DNA of 64,000 bases from Alphaproteobacteria bacterium US3C007 (GTDB lineage: Bacteria > Pseudomonadota > Alphaproteobacteria > Rhodobacterales > Rhodobacteraceae), in contig CP139918.1 in assembly GCA_034423775.1 (NCBI GenBank), positions 558,001 to 622,000 of the forward strand, written 5' to 3'. The notes below the pieces were generated by a model that saw only the letters and a program-made list of their open reading frames with translations, did no database searches and was not told where the DNA came from. Shown piece after piece: positions 51,907 to 64,000 of this stretch (position 1 is the first letter of the stretch; each line of letters opens with the position of its first letter). The translations under genes and the position numbers were made by a program.

Positions 51907-52640
51907 TACGCCCATTTCACAACGCCAAGCAGGCGCTGGAAGGAACCTGGCCATGCAAACGACAATTCGAGCTTGGCCCGTGGCGTATATTCCAATCGGA
52001 TGGCGGCGGAAAACGTGTGTGCGCCGCGCGTTTGGCCTTCGATCAGATTTCGGCCACCGCGCCAGAGATTGATGGGGCTGAGCAGGCGCTGCGCGATTTA
52101 AATCAACCGCTTTTGTTTCATATTGATGAGGGGCAAAGCGAGCTGGATAAAGCGCTTGCACAGCGCGGCTATCACCTTGTTGATCCCACCGACCTATTGG
52201 CCCAACCGGTGGCCGATTTATGCGACCAACCGCTTCCCAAAACCACCTTATTCGAGATTTGGCCTCCTTTGATAATCCAAAAAGATATTTGGGCGCTCGA
52301 CGGGGTTGGCCCGCAACGCATGAATGTTATGGACCGTGCAACACAGGCTAAAACCAGCCTTCTGATCCGTTGGAAGGGGCGCGCGGCGGGCACTGCATTT
52401 TTAGCCTGTCATGGGGCTGTGATCATGGTGCATGCGTTAATGATTTTACCCGAGCAGCGCGGACAAGGCCTAGCGAAATGGGCGATGCGCAAAGCTGCAT
52501 TATGGGGTCAAAGTCAGGGCTGCTCCATTTTAGCCGTGGCCTGCACAAAAGAAAATTCCGTAGCACAAAACCTTTATTCTTCACTCGGGATGAAACATGT
52601 GGGACACTACCATTACCGTTTGAAAGGGGATCTTCAATGA
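51903..52640 (+). CDS. GNAT-family N-acetyltransferase
   Basis: 245 aa. C-terminal GNAT fold with the acetyl-CoA-binding motif (LMILPEQRGQGLAKWAMRKA) and the final NSVAQNLYSSLGMKHVGHYH. The N-terminal half is a poorly conserved acetyltransferase-like domain. Substrate unknown. The GTG start overlaps the preceding stop by 4 bp and the TGA overlaps the next ATG. Confidence 0.8.
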   Translation: MIRPFHNAKQALEGTWPCKRQFELGPWRIFQSDGGGKRVCAARLAFDQISATAPEIDGAEQALRDLNQPLLFHIDEGQSELDKALAQRGYHLVDPTDLLAQPVADLCDQPLPKTTLFEIWPPLIIQKDIWALDGVGPQRMNVMDRATQAKTSLLIRWKGRAAGTAFLACHGAVIMVHALMILPEQRGQGLAKWAMRKAALWGQSQGCSILAVACTKENSVAQNLYSSLGMKHVGHYHYRLKGDLQ

Positions 52641-53209
52641 CGTCAAAGCCGCAGGTCACAGCGCTGAACCTTCCACCCATGGACCCTTTGCCAGAGGCCA
52701 CGCAAAAATATTTTGATGTGTGCGAAGAAAAACTGGGCATGGTGCCAAATGTCTTGCAAGCCCATGCGTTTGACGTCGAAAAATTAGACGCGTTTAGCGG
52801 CCTTTATAACAGTTTGATGCTTGCCCCCAGCGGTTTAAGCAAATTAGAGCGCGAAATGATCGCTGTCGTCGTTTCTTCGGTGAACCGGTGTTTTTATTGC
52901 CTAACCGCCCATGGTGCGGCAATCCGCGCTTTGTCCAAAGATCCGATCCTGGGGGAGATGATCGTTATGAATTACCGCAGCGCACCGCTTGATCCACGGC
53001 AGCGGGCAATGCTCGACTTTGCCGAGAAAATTACAAAGAACAGCTCTGAGATTGAAGAGGTTGATCGCCAAACCCTACGTGATGTTGGCTTTAGTGATCG
53101 CGATATCTGGGATATTGCCAATGTCGCCGGCTTTTTCAACATGACCAATCGGGTCGCCAGCGCTGTTGATATGCGGCCAAATGATGACTATCACGCCCAA
53201 AGCCGTTAG
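52637..53209 (+). CDS. AhpD-like peroxidase-related protein
   Basis: 190 aa from the ATG at 52637 (ATGA overlap with the GNAT gene). Carboxymuconolactone decarboxylase/AhpD fold with a redox CxxC and nearby His (NRCFYCLTAHGAAIRAL), then DPRQRAMLDFAEKITKNSS. This is the uncharacterised peroxidase-related enzyme family of about 190 aa. It likely detoxifies peroxides using a thiol donor. Confidence 0.88.
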   Translation: MTSKPQVTALNLPPMDPLPEATQKYFDVCEEKLGMVPNVLQAHAFDVEKLDAFSGLYNSLMLAPSGLSKLEREMIAVVVSSVNRCFYCLTAHGAAIRALSKDPILGEMIVMNYRSAPLDPRQRAMLDFAEKITKNSSEIEEVDRQTLRDVGFSDRDIWDIANVAGFFNMTNRVASAVDMRPNDDYHAQSR

Positions 53210-54119
53210 CCGCATCCTGCTCGCCCTTTGGGTTGAGGTTTGCCTGATTGCACCAGCAATGGCGCAAGCGCCATTGGTTTTGCCAGACCCAATCATTGAA
53301 CAGTTTTCAGAAACGCACGCTTTTGGCCAATATGATATGCCGCTTGAGATTTGGAAAAATGCTGCACTGAAAACCCGCACAGTGACAGGCGAATTGCATA
53401 AATCGGCGTGGAAACTGCCGCAAAGCCTGTTGGAAATCAACCAATTTGCCGCGCCTATTTTAAGCCAGTTACAAAATATGGGGTTTAACGCGCTGCTCGA
53501 TTGCCAATCTGCTGAGTGTGGGGGATTTGACTTCCGATTTGCAACAGAGGTGATCGATCCGCCATTTATGTATGTCGATACAACTCGTTACCGGTTTATC
53601 GCGCTGCAAAAAGATGAACACATCAAAACATTGCTTTTCAGCAAATCGGGAAATGAACTGTTTTTGCAAATCATTGAAGCTGGCGGGCGCACGTTAATAG
53701 AAACGACAAACTTGCCCAGCGCCCAAACCAACGCTGCGCCACCGACCAAAGATGTCCGCACCGCGCTGCGCAAAAACGGCTTTGCAATTTTAAGCGGGCT
53801 GGCGTTTGATTCAGGTTCCGAATCCTTAGGACGTGGGCCCTTTGAAAGCTTAATCAGCCTCGCTGAATTTCTGCAAACTGAAAAAGAAGCAAATATAATC
53901 TTGGTTGGCCACACGGATAACAAGGGCTCATTCGAGGTGAATTTGGCGCTCTCCAAACGGCGGGCGCAGGCCGTTGCAAGCTATCTGGCAGATGAATTTG
54001 GCATTGATCCGGCACGGATTATGGCGCAGGGGGTTGCGTATTTATCCCCCGTTGCAAACAATGACAGCGAAGCCGGACGGCGCCAAAACAAACGCGTTGA
54101 AGTCTTGCTACAACGCTAA
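53181..54119 (+). CDS. OmpA-family outer-membrane/periplasmic protein
   Basis: 312 aa from the ATG at 53181, overlapping the previous gene by 29 bp. Signal peptide (to AMAQA, about residue 29), an unknown N-terminal domain of about 170 residues, and a C-terminal OmpA peptidoglycan-binding domain (GLAFDSGSESLGRG, VGHTDNKGSFEVNLALSKRR). It probably links the outer membrane and the wall. The flagellar MotB domain is related, but the N-terminal helix is missing. Confidence 0.85.
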   Translation: MMTITPKAVSRILLALWVEVCLIAPAMAQAPLVLPDPIIEQFSETHAFGQYDMPLEIWKNAALKTRTVTGELHKSAWKLPQSLLEINQFAAPILSQLQNMGFNALLDCQSAECGGFDFRFATEVIDPPFMYVDTTRYRFIALQKDEHIKTLLFSKSGNELFLQIIEAGGRTLIETTNLPSAQTNAAPPTKDVRTALRKNGFAILSGLAFDSGSESLGRGPFESLISLAEFLQTEKEANIILVGHTDNKGSFEVNLALSKRRAQAVASYLADEFGIDPARIMAQGVAYLSPVANNDSEAGRRQNKRVEVLLQR

Positions 54120-54165
54120 ATCACATTATCGACGCGCACGCAAAAGCGATATGCGCGCCTCTCCC

Positions 54166-56223
<2,058 letters not shown>

Positions 56224-56275
56224 TCATCGTGCCAAATCATGGTTTGATTGTCACGCAATACGCAACGTAAAAACT

Positions 56276-56653
56276 TTAAAAGCCACTTTTACGCGATGCG
56301 CGAAAAAGCCGCTTCAGAAGATCTATTTCAGCCCGCAATTCCGCCATCTCAGCGCGAAGATCTTCGCCGTTCAAATCACCGCCCGACAGCACGATCCGCG
56401 ACAACACTTTGGAGCTGCCCTGCTCAACAATCAAAAGCATATAGGTACCAGATCCAATAGCTTCGGGCGGAATTGGCACGGATAATTCATAACAATTTTC
56501 CATATTCAGAGGGTCAACCCGCACGCCACGGATCGGGCGCCCTTGCAAAAGCACGTCAATCTTGGGCGGGGGCGCTTTCAAATCGGAAGGTTGGTTTAGC
56601 AAAGCCCGCCAAATGCCTTCAGCGAAGCGCGTTGGCTCAATGCGAAGCGACAT
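56276..56653 (-). CDS. Hypothetical protein
   Basis: 125 aa. N-terminal half is beta-rich (LLQGRPIRGVRVDPLNMENCYE), the C-terminal part is a helix or coiled coil (GEDLRAEMAELRAEIDLLKRLF). Its start overlaps the end of the 56637 gene by 17 bp, so the two are expressed together. Family not recognised. Confidence 0.6.
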   Translation of the reverse strand: MSLRIEPTRFAEGIWRALLNQPSDLKAPPPKIDVLLQGRPIRGVRVDPLNMENCYELSVPIPPEAIGSGTYMLLIVEQGSSKVLSRIVLSGGDLNGEDLRAEMAELRAEIDLLKRLFRASRKSGF

Positions 56654-57407
56654 CGGCGCGCCTTTCTAAAGAACCCTCTTCGGTAGAGAGATTGAAATCA
56701 ATGATTTGAATTTGCGTGTAACGCGGAGCCTCAAAGATCAGATCGATCCAAAGCGGCGCGTCGGAATCTGCGCTTAATTTAAGCGGCCGCAGCCTGAACT
56801 CCCACGAAAACTCACCATCTTCGCGGTGATGGGTATCCGCCTGTAAAGACAGGTCATCCAGCTCGGGAATATTGAGGCGGAGATGCGTATGCAGTTCGGT
56901 TTCAAAATTTATACGCGCTCTACAAATCAACACCCCCGTTTCCATAAGACGCCGGCGGCTGCCCATCGGCAGTTGAATCGCGAAAGATAAAAAGCTGCTT
57001 TTTATGTCGAAAATATCCAAACACACGCAATAGCTTGCTCCGGTTTGAGCGCTTAAATCCTTTCGCTGGGAAAGCCAATATTGATCAATTTGCAAATGCT
57101 CTGGGCTAAACAATTGGATATTCTTGCCCAAGGCAATGCTTCTGCCGCCCAGATTTGCAGCTCCCATATCCATTTTTGTGCACCAAAAATCGGGACGCCA
57201 CCCCCAAATATCAGAGCCGCTAACCTTCCCCCTGCGCGCGGTTTGAAGCCGCAGCTCTAAACCTGAGACAAACCGCTCAAGCTGATGGCGCAAGATTTTT
57301 GACTGCTTATATACCCCCCATATGCGCGGCGTTTTCTGCGCGCGCAGCCATGAATTCGGCCGCGATAATACATAGAAAAGGTACCTGCGGATCAGAAACG
57401 CCCGCAT
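56637..57407 (-). CDS. DUF6478-like protein
   Basis: 256 aa from the ATG at 57407 (a GTG at 57422 is also possible). The sequence (RRGKVSGSDIWGWRPDFWCTKMDMG) and the beta-rich carbohydrate-binding-like middle (LIDLIFEAPRYTQIQIIDFN at the end) resemble DUF6478 proteins of Rhodobacterales. Lys/Arg-rich N-terminus, no signal peptide. Function unknown. Family assignment is from memory of its pattern. Confidence 0.6.
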   Translation of the reverse strand: MRAFLIRRYLFYVLSRPNSWLRAQKTPRIWGVYKQSKILRHQLERFVSGLELRLQTARRGKVSGSDIWGWRPDFWCTKMDMGAANLGGRSIALGKNIQLFSPEHLQIDQYWLSQRKDLSAQTGASYCVCLDIFDIKSSFLSFAIQLPMGSRRRLMETGVLICRARINFETELHTHLRLNIPELDDLSLQADTHHREDGEFSWEFRLRPLKLSADSDAPLWIDLIFEAPRYTQIQIIDFNLSTEEGSLERRADVASH

Positions 57408-57516
57408 CGGCTTTAAAATCACTGTCAGTCTCTAAATCAATTAACTATCAGGCAATTATAGCGATAAATCACATTCAAGCAATTTATCTTTGGCAGGCCT
57501 GCGCCCCTACATGAGC

Positions 57517-58167
57517 TTATCCAACAGGGCGGGCTTTTGGACGCGGCCCGCTAGAGGTATTTGGTTTCACACTGGGCCGCATTTTTGAGCCGGCAGGGTG
57601 CACAGAAACGCCCTGCAAGCTGCGTGACAAAAGCATACGCGCCATATTTTTTGTAAACATGGTATCCGCTGGCATGTGAAGCGTGGCAATCAGCATGTGG
57701 GTATCGCGCAATTCAACGCCTTGCCACAAAGTTTTTTGTAATCCAGAAACAGATTGGGCTGCCTGCGATGTGTTTTGAACGAAAATCTGACGCTTATCGG
57801 CAAAGATTGTTGACACATGTGCATTCGGGTTTGCCGTCTTGAACTGCTGGGCTACATCGGCAAGGCTGATTTCCTGATCCGCCACCAATGACAATGTGAT
57901 CACACCATAGGCCAGCAAACCGTCGCGTTCCGAGCAAGCCTGCAGCGTTACAAATTCTGCTGTCTCTGTGCTTTGGCCGAGATCTGGATTGACGCAATAG
58001 CCCTTTGGCGGCCGAATGATCGCACCTGAGGGAAGATTTTGCTGCGTTATCAACCCTTCATATTGCGTATTAAGAAGCGGTGGAAGCCCAGCGCAGCCAC
58101 ATAGCGTTATCATAAAGCAGAAAATGGCCCACTGACCAAAACGCCAGGGGGCCATATTCACCTTCAC
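57517..58167 (-). CDS. Hypothetical lipoprotein
   Basis: 216 aa. N-terminal hydrophobic segment with lipobox ([12 protein letters not shown], Cys24 or so), then an alpha/beta domain of about 150 residues and a Pro/Lys/Arg-rich tail. The GTG start overlaps the ilvD stop by 4 bp, so it is in the ilvD transcript. Family not recognised. Confidence 0.6.
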   Translation of the reverse strand: MKVNMAPWRFGQWAIFCFMITLCGCAGLPPLLNTQYEGLITQQNLPSGAIIRPPKGYCVNPDLGQSTETAEFVTLQACSERDGLLAYGVITLSLVADQEISLADVAQQFKTANPNAHVSTIFADKRQIFVQNTSQAAQSVSGLQKTLWQGVELRDTHMLIATLHMPADTMFTKNMARMLLSRSLQGVSVHPAGSKMRPSVKPNTSSGPRPKARPVG

Positions 58168-59891
58168 AGATCCATATACGCGTGTTTTTCGGCTTTACCA
58201 CCGGGATGCGTCACCGCGCCTTTATAAATTTCTCCGACCAATTGCGAATATTTCCAAAGCGCACCTGCGGCATAAATCGTATCGCGCGGGCCCGACCATT
58301 GGGCCTTGCGCTCGGCCAACTCTGCATCGTCAAGCGCAACGCTGATTTCACCCTTTAACGCGTTCAGCGTGATCATATCGCCATCTTTCAGCAAAGCGAT
58401 CGGGCCCCCATGCGCGGCTTCTGGGCCGACATGCCCAACGCAAAAGCCCCGCGTTGCGCCAGAAAAGCGCCCATCGGTGATCAGCGCCACTTTCTTACCC
58501 ATACCTTGCCCCGAAAGCGCCGCCGTTGTGGCCAGCATTTCGCGCATGCCCGGGCCGCCAGCAGGCCCTTCATTGCGGATCACAAACACATCGCCTTCCT
58601 GATAGGTTCGGTTTTGAACCGCCTCAAACGCATCCTGTTCGCATTCAAACACGCGCGCAGGCCCAGTGAAAACTTGAGCCTCTTCGGACATGCCCGCAAC
58701 TTTCACAATCGCGCCTTCGGGCGCCAAATTGCCTGTCAAACCAACAACACCACCGGTTTTTGTCAGCGGAGTGGCGATCGGGTAAATCACCCGCCCATCA
58801 GCTTCGCGGGTGATTTTGTCCAAATCTTCCCCCATGCTATTGCCAGAGGCGGTGAGACAATCTTCGTGCAACAACCCGGCTTTGCGCAATTCTTTCATCA
58901 CAACCGGTACGCCGCCTACCTCGTAAAGATCTTTTGCAACATATTTTCCGCCCGGCTTAAGATCCACAAAATAGGGTGTGTCGCGGAAAATCTCGCACAC
59001 ATCTTCAAGATAAAAATCAATGCCGGCCTCATGTGCAATCGCGGGCAAATGCAGCCCTGCATTGGTCGAGCCTCCGGTGCATGCTACTACCCGCGCGGCG
59101 TTTTCAAGCGATTTCAACGTCACCACATCGCGCGCCCGAATATTCTTTTCAAGCAAGGTCATCACGGCGCGACCCGAAGCTTCTGCGTATTGATCGCGGC
59201 TTTCATACGGGGCGGGAGCACCGGATGAATTCATCAGCGCAAGACCAATGGCCTCAGACACACAGGCCATCGTATTGGCGGTAAATTGCCCACCACAGGC
59301 CCCTGCCGAGGGGCAGGCCACGGCTTCCAGCTTTTCAAGATCGCAAGTGCTTAGATTGCCCGCCTGATGTTGACCCACGGCTTCAAAAACATCCTGCACT
59401 GTCACATCTTTGCCATCTAAACGGCCCGGCAGAATAGAGCCACCGTATAAAAACACAGAGGGCACGTTTAAGCGCACCATCGCCATCATCATACCAGGCA
59501 AAGATTTATCGCAACCGGCCAAACCAACCAGCGCATCATAGCAATGCCCGCGCATCGTCAATTCAACCGTATCAGCAATGGCTTCGCGGCTGGCCAGCGA
59601 GCTGCGCATCCCCTCATGGCCCATCGCGATCCCATCGGTAACCGTGATGGTGGTGAATTCACGCGGTGTGCCCAGCGCTTGTTTGACGCCCATTTTGGCA
59701 GATTGTGCCTGACGGTTTAGCGCGATATTGCAGGGCGCCGCTTCGTTCCAGCAGGTGGCAACACCGATCAGCGGTTGATGAATTTCCTCTTCCGTCATGC
59801 CCATCGCATAATAATAGGACCGATGCGGTGCCCGAGATGGACCTTCGGTAACATGACGGCTTGGTAGCTTAGATTTATCGAATTTACTCAC
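58164..59891 (-). CDS. ilvD: Dihydroxy-acid dehydratase
   Basis: 575 aa. Conserved cluster- and substrate-binding motifs: [40 protein letters not shown] and [20 protein letters not shown]. It dehydrates dihydroxy-isovalerate and dihydroxy-methylvalerate in valine and isoleucine synthesis. Complete, followed by the lipoprotein gene. Confidence 0.96.
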   Translation of the reverse strand: MSKFDKSKLPSRHVTEGPSRAPHRSYYYAMGMTEEEIHQPLIGVATCWNEAAPCNIALNRQAQSAKMGVKQALGTPREFTTITVTDGIAMGHEGMRSSLASREAIADTVELTMRGHCYDALVGLAGCDKSLPGMMMAMVRLNVPSVFLYGGSILPGRLDGKDVTVQDVFEAVGQHQAGNLSTCDLEKLEAVACPSAGACGGQFTANTMACVSEAIGLALMNSSGAPAPYESRDQYAEASGRAVMTLLEKNIRARDVVTLKSLENAARVVACTGGSTNAGLHLPAIAHEAGIDFYLEDVCEIFRDTPYFVDLKPGGKYVAKDLYEVGGVPVVMKELRKAGLLHEDCLTASGNSMGEDLDKITREADGRVIYPIATPLTKTGGVVGLTGNLAPEGAIVKVAGMSEEAQVFTGPARVFECEQDAFEAVQNRTYQEGDVFVIRNEGPAGGPGMREMLATTAALSGQGMGKKVALITDGRFSGATRGFCVGHVGPEAAHGGPIALLKDGDMITLNALKGEISVALDDAELAERKAQWSGPRDTIYAAGALWKYSQLVGEIYKGAVTHPGGKAEKHAYMDL

Positions 59892-60178
59892 GGTCTCTCT
59901 CCCTTATGCGTTGATTGGTCATACAAAAGCCCAAAAGGCGAAACAAGTCGCTTTCTTCTGTCAGATAAAAAATCAACATTACAAAGCGCTGAAATGGTCC
60001 AGCGCTGCCGAAGCGAAAACCGGCAGTAGCCTTTAAATTAAGCAGCCGCTAAGACGGTTTTTTGCTGGATCGAAAGGCCTGAGACCACCCAAACTAAGCA
60101 AAGCCTATTGAAACCAGCTGGCAGATACCCCACCTTTCAAGCAATCAGTCACCGCTTCGATCAATAAGGGGAATTCGA

Positions 60179-61096
60179 TTGTCAGACAGGCTGTTCCACC
60201 CCTCTGTTCTTGGCAACAGGTCACAGATTTGGCGTATATGTTTGGGACTTTTTCTGATCGCCATCATCTATGTCTCTACAAGCTTTGGTTGGTTTATCAC
60301 GCTAGATCGCATGGCACAGATGCACCTTGAAGGGCTGGGCAGCACACCCGCAGATTTAGCCGCTCTCTTATTTTCTTTTTTCTTCATTTGGCTGGGCATC
60401 GCGCTGGTGTGTCGCTGGTTGCATCGCCACCCCCTCCATGCGCTTTATGGTCCCACCTGTAAAATCAATTGGCAGCATTTTCTTATTGGAGCTGGCCTCG
60501 CCTTTGCCACGGCCATCTTCAGCGAAACCAGCAGTTATACCATTTCCTGGCATTTCTTTGAAGCCTCGAGCCAGCCAAACCCCAATATAACCACAACGCT
60601 TTGGCTGCGATGGGTTATCCCCATATCCGCACTGATTTTCGTGCAGATCGGGGCAGAAGAAATGCTGTTTCGCGGCTATTTACTACAGCATATCCGCGCC
60701 AGAGGCGGACGGTTCTGGTGGTCAATTTTTTTGCCCTCACTGCTCTTTGGTATGCTGCATTTTGATTTTTCTATTTTTGGCGTAAATGCGTTTTTTTACG
60801 TGTTACATACAAGCGTGGCGGGTATGATTTTATGCCTTGTCACATTAAAAACGGGTAATTTAGGGGCGGCGCTTGGCCTTCATTTTGGGGTAAACGCGTT
60901 GCTGCTGATCTTTGGGCTTGATGGGCATTTAAATGGCATGTCGCTCTTCGTAATGCAGCTCGATCCAAAGGGGGCCCAAACCACTTTAGGCTTTTTGATC
61001 TTCACGCTGTTCGAAGTTCTAGCATTTCTGATCTGGCTGCGTTGGATCAACCAAAAGCGCGGGCATACCTTTGTTGAAGAAAACCACCCGCCTTAG
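60179..61096 (+). CDS. CPBP-family intramembrane metalloprotease
   Basis: 305 aa with about eight membrane helices. The three family motifs are present: EEMLFRGYLL, LLFGMLHFDF and LHFGVNALL. Members are putative membrane proteases, some of them acting in bacteriocin immunity or prenyl-protein processing. TTG start at 60179. Ends 190 bp before accD. Confidence 0.85.
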   Translation: MSDRLFHPSVLGNRSQIWRICLGLFLIAIIYVSTSFGWFITLDRMAQMHLEGLGSTPADLAALLFSFFFIWLGIALVCRWLHRHPLHALYGPTCKINWQHFLIGAGLAFATAIFSETSSYTISWHFFEASSQPNPNITTTLWLRWVIPISALIFVQIGAEEMLFRGYLLQHIRARGGRFWWSIFLPSLLFGMLHFDFSIFGVNAFFYVLHTSVAGMILCLVTLKTGNLGAALGLHFGVNALLLIFGLDGHLNGMSLFVMQLDPKGAQTTLGFLIFTLFEVLAFLIWLRWINQKRGHTFVEENHPP

Positions 61097-61287
61097 GCTG
61101 GCATTCCCCCAAAACAATGGCGGGGCGCAGTTGTCTGTATCCACGATCAACGCTTCTGCCCGCCCAACACAGGCTACCTGCCCGTGAAAAACAATGTGCT
61201 TTTCGAACCGCTTTTGCGCTTCGCTGATTGCAATTTACCGCAAGCCGGCTTATTTCAAGGAAAACAAAAAACAGCAGGACGTCAGGC

Positions 61288-62220
61288 ATGAATTGGATCA
61301 CAAACTATGTCCGCCCACGCATAAACTCAATTTTCTCGCGGCGCGAAGTGCCCGAGAACCTTTGGACCAAATGTACCGAGTGCGGCAGCATGCTGTTTCA
61401 CCGCGAGTTAAGCGAAAACCTGAACGTTTGCACCCAATGCGGGCATCATATGGGGATCAGCCCGCGGGCCCGGTTTGAAAGCCTGTTTGATGGTGGCATT
61501 TTTGTGGATGTACCAGTGCCAGAACCCATCGTCGATCCGCTGAATTTTAGGGATCAGAAGAAATACCCCGACCGTATGAAAGCGGCCCAAAAAAATACCG
61601 GCGAAGGGGAAGCAATGCTGGTGGCCGAGGGCGAAATCGGGCGCACGCCGATCATTGCCGCCGCGCAAGATTTTTCTTTTATGGGCGGCTCGATGGGCAT
61701 GTATGTTGGCAATGCGATTATCGCCGCCGCCGAGCGCGCGGTGAAATTGCACCGTCCGCTTATTCTGTTTTCTTCTGCGGGCGGCGCGCGCATGCAAGAA
61801 GGTATTCTTAGCTTGATGCAAATGCCGCGCAGCACCGTGGCCATTCAGATGCTGAAGGAAGCAGGGTTGCCCTATATTGTGGTGCTCACGCATCCCACAA
61901 CGGGTGGGGTGACCGCATCTTATGCGATGTTGGGGGATGTTCAAATTGCTGAGCCGAACGCCTTGATTTGTTTTGCTGGCCCACGCGTGATCGAACAAAC
62001 CATTCGTGAAAAGCTGCCGGAAGGATTTCAACGGGCTGAATATCTGCTCGATCACGGCATGTTGGATCGCGTGACGGCGCGCCCTGAAATGCGCGATGAG
62101 TTGATCACCATTGTGCGCCTGTTGCTGGGGTTGAGCCCGGCCATTAAAGGCGATTTACCCAAACCGACGGACCCGCAGCTTGAGGATAAAAGCACCGCGG
62201 CAAAGCCTAAGAAAAAATGA
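61288..62220 (+). CDS. accD: Acetyl-CoA carboxylase carboxyltransferase beta subunit
   Basis: 310 aa from the ATG at 61288. Zinc ribbon ([20 protein letters not shown], Cys29, Cys32, Cys48, Cys51) and carboxyltransferase core ([20 protein letters not shown], then [20 protein letters not shown]). It transfers carboxyl from biotin to acetyl-CoA in fatty acid synthesis. The stop overlaps folC by 4 bp, as is usual in bacteria. Confidence 0.97.
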   Translation: MNWITNYVRPRINSIFSRREVPENLWTKCTECGSMLFHRELSENLNVCTQCGHHMGISPRARFESLFDGGIFVDVPVPEPIVDPLNFRDQKKYPDRMKAAQKNTGEGEAMLVAEGEIGRTPIIAAAQDFSFMGGSMGMYVGNAIIAAAERAVKLHRPLILFSSAGGARMQEGILSLMQMPRSTVAIQMLKEAGLPYIVVLTHPTTGGVTASYAMLGDVQIAEPNALICFAGPRVIEQTIREKLPEGFQRAEYLLDHGMLDRVTARPEMRDELITIVRLLLGLSPAIKGDLPKPTDPQLEDKSTAAKPKKK

Positions 62221-63491
62221 CGATTGACCATTCTGACGCCATTTTAACCCGAATGATGGCGCTACACCCTAAAGTGATTGATCTGACGCTCGATCGGGTT
62301 TGGCGGTTACTCGATCGCTTGGGGAATCCGCAAGAGCAGCTGCCATCGGTGGTTCATATCGCCGGCACCAACGGCAAGGGCAGCACGCAAGCGATGATCC
62401 GTGCCGGATTGGAAGCTGCAGAAAAGCGCGTGCATGCCTATACCTCGCCGCATCTTGCCCGTTTTCACGAACGGATCCGTTTGGCCGGCGCACTGATCAG
62501 CGAACCCGAACTCAGCCAGCGTCTTGAGCACTGTTATCAAACCAATGGCGCTGATCCGATCACCTATTTTGAAATCACCACCTGCGCCGCGCTGAAGGCG
62601 ATGGCCGAATGCCCCGCTGATTTCACGCTGTTAGAGGTCGGCTTGGGGGGGCGGCTGGATGCAACCAATGTGATCGCGAAACCCAAGCTCAGCATTATCA
62701 CGCCAATTTCGATCGATCACCAGCAGTTTTTGGGCGACACGCTGCCCGAAATCGCAGCGGAAAAAGCCGGTATCATAAAATCAGGCGTACCCGTCATTGT
62801 CGGGCCGCAGCAAGAGGCGGCGCTTGAGGTCATCGAAGCCCACGCCCAGCGGTTGCACGCGCCGCTGCAGGTTTATGGTCAGCATTGGCATGTCAGCGAA
62901 GAGCGCGGGCGGTTGATTTTTCAAGATGAATGCGGCTTGCTTGATTTGCCCCTGCCCAATCTTCCTGGCGCGCATCAAATTCAAAACGCTGGCATCGCCC
63001 TAGCCGCTTTGCGGCATTTAGAGGCGAAAGAAAGCGCCTGCGAGGCCGCTATCACGCAAGCGCACTGGCCGGCGCGCCTGCAACGGCTGCGCGAAGGGCC
63101 CTTACCCGCGCTGGCTCCGGGGGCCGAGCTTTGGCTGGATGGGGGGCATAATCCGGCCGCTGGGCAAGCGCTTGCCCAATTTTTAGCAAACCTGCCCAAG
63201 CGGCCCACTTATTTGATCTGTGGAATGCTGAACACGAAAGATATCACCGGGTATCTGGCGCCTTTACACGCGGTCAGCGAAACGCTGTTTTCGGTTTCAA
63301 TTCCAAATGAAGTCAATACGCTCAGCGCAGATGACACAGCCCGTAATGCTGCCGCTGTCGGATTTTATGCGCAATCTGCGCAAACCGTCGACACTGCTTT
63401 GCGCGCGATCAGCGCGCAAGAGCCACATGCTCGCATCGTCATCTGTGGCTCGCTATATTTGGCGGGGATGATCCTTAGGCAAAACGGCTAG
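62217..63491 (+). CDS. folC: Bifunctional folylpolyglutamate/dihydrofolate synthase
   Basis: 424 aa. Mur ligase-type ATP-binding motif ([17 protein letters not shown]), signature [16 protein letters not shown] and the C-terminal [14 protein letters not shown]. It adds glutamate to folates. It starts on the ATGA overlapping accD, a conserved pairing. Confidence 0.96.
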   Translation: MTIDHSDAILTRMMALHPKVIDLTLDRVWRLLDRLGNPQEQLPSVVHIAGTNGKGSTQAMIRAGLEAAEKRVHAYTSPHLARFHERIRLAGALISEPELSQRLEHCYQTNGADPITYFEITTCAALKAMAECPADFTLLEVGLGGRLDATNVIAKPKLSIITPISIDHQQFLGDTLPEIAAEKAGIIKSGVPVIVGPQQEAALEVIEAHAQRLHAPLQVYGQHWHVSEERGRLIFQDECGLLDLPLPNLPGAHQIQNAGIALAALRHLEAKESACEAAITQAHWPARLQRLREGPLPALAPGAELWLDGGHNPAAGQALAQFLANLPKRPTYLICGMLNTKDITGYLAPLHAVSETLFSVSIPNEVNTLSADDTARNAAAVGFYAQSAQTVDTALRAISAQEPHARIVICGSLYLAGMILRQNG

Positions 63492-63493
63492 GC

Positions 63494-63510
63494 TGGCGCG
63501 TTTAGCGCCA
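63494..63510. terminator. Possible terminator hairpin between folC and zapE
   Basis: TGGCGC-GTTTA-GCGCCA stem-loop immediately after folC, between convergent genes. There is no T run, so it is only a weak intrinsic terminator candidate. Confidence 0.35.
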
Positions 63511-63514
63511 AGGA

Positions 63515-64000
63515 TCACGCTCTATCTTGCGCCCAATCCGCGGCTTGCATTTCGCGCAAACGGCTGGCGGTGCGCTCGAATTCAAAGCTGCCCTCGCCCT
63601 CAAGATAAAGCATTTCGGGCCGCGCCGCCGCAGAACAGACCAGCCGCACCTTTGCTTCATAAAGCGCATCGATCAAGGTCACGAAACGCTTTGCCTCATT
63701 GAAATTATTGCGCCCCAATTGGGGAATATCGTCTAAAAACAAAACCCGAAGATGATCGGCAAGCACCAAGTAATCTGCAGGGCCCAACATAGCACCGCAT
63801 AGATCATAAAAATCAAACCGTCCGATACCATTGATATAGGCAGGCACCACCAAATCACGGCCCTTAACCACCAAGGTCAGGGTTTGGCTATCCTCACCGG
63901 AAAATTCACCCCAAAGCGCATCTAACCCGGCGCGGGCTTCCCGCCCCAAAGGCGTAAAATAAACCGATCTCCCTGCGATCCTGTTTTGCCGAAAATCGAT
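63515..64000 (-). CDS. zapE: Cell division ATPase ZapE (AFG1), C-terminal part
   Basis: The frame continues to the window edge (IDFRQNRIAGRSVYFTPLGR at the 5' side), so the N-terminal half with the Walker motifs is missing here. The C-terminal half has the AFG1/ZapE hallmarks: VLADHLRVLFLDDIPQL, NNFNEAKRFVTLIDALYEAK and FEFERTASRLREMQ. It is a P-loop ATPase acting on the Z ring or in protein quality control. Confidence 0.9.
   Translation of the reverse strand: MDFRQNRIAGRSVYFTPLGREARAGLDALWGEFSGEDSQTLTLVVKGRDLVVPAYINGIGRFDFYDLCGAMLGPADYLVLADHLRVLFLDDIPQLGRNNFNEAKRFVTLIDALYEAKVRLVCSAAARPEMLYLEGEGSFEFERTASRLREMQAADWAQDRA

Overview
The window comes from an alphaproteobacterium, most probably a marine member of the Rhodobacterales. 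The flagellar gene order is that of the Rhodobacter sphaeroides fla1 system: fleT in front of fliEFGHIJ, a separate fleQ, a separate operon fliKLMNOPQR-flhB, and sigma-54 control. The housekeeping block at the right end (ilvD, accD-folC, zapE, a DUF6478-like gene) fits the same group. No rRNA, tRNA or CRISPR array was recognised.

Left region (1-12.8 kb), accessory: two flagellin genes read leftward (263-1384 and 8505-9983). Both have intact reading frames but no start codon or promoter. A degraded flagellin 3' fragment (6288-6570) and a TPR-sulfotransferase gene lie between them. Immediately outside the broken 5' end of each long flagellin is the same pair: a small Cro/CI-type regulator and a divergent tyrosine integrase (1508-3051 and 10202-12055). 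The first pair is followed by AT-rich genes (WYL regulator, a small HUH Rep-like protein, unknowns) that look like an integrated element.

Middle region (14.6-51.1 kb), flagellar island: unknown genes, fliS and a fliT-like gene, flhF and flhA, flgP-flgT-lysM-flgA, flgMN, the only flagellin with promoter and start (26760), motA-motB of PomAB type, rpoN, a four-gene tail behind flhB, and the whole export/basal-body series flhB to fliE, then fleT and fleQ. I find six sigma-54 boxes with exact GG-N10-GC spacing (flhA, flgP, motA, rpoN, fliK, fleT) and four sigma-28-like boxes of the form TAAA-N15-(G/A)CCGT (fliS, flgM, flagellin, and the unknown gene at 17150). Hook and rod genes, fliA, fliD and fliJ-independent chemotaxis genes are not in the window.

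Right region (51.1-64 kb), core metabolism: CinA-like MoCF protein, GNAT, AhpD-like, OmpA-like, 2,4-dienoyl-CoA reductase, small unknowns, ilvD, CPBP protease, accD, folC and the C-terminal part of zapE.

Main finding: the first 68 bp shared by the three long flagellins (1329-1396, 9928-9995, 26784-26851) are identical at the DNA level, although the rest of the genes carry many synonymous differences. The block begins where the silent copies lose homology to the expressed gene. The silent copies are inverted relative to the expressed one, so recombination in this block would invert 17 or 25 kb and join the single promoter, leader and first 8 codons to another flagellin body. The adjacent integrase/regulator pairs are candidate drivers. 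This is inferred from sequence layout and is untested.
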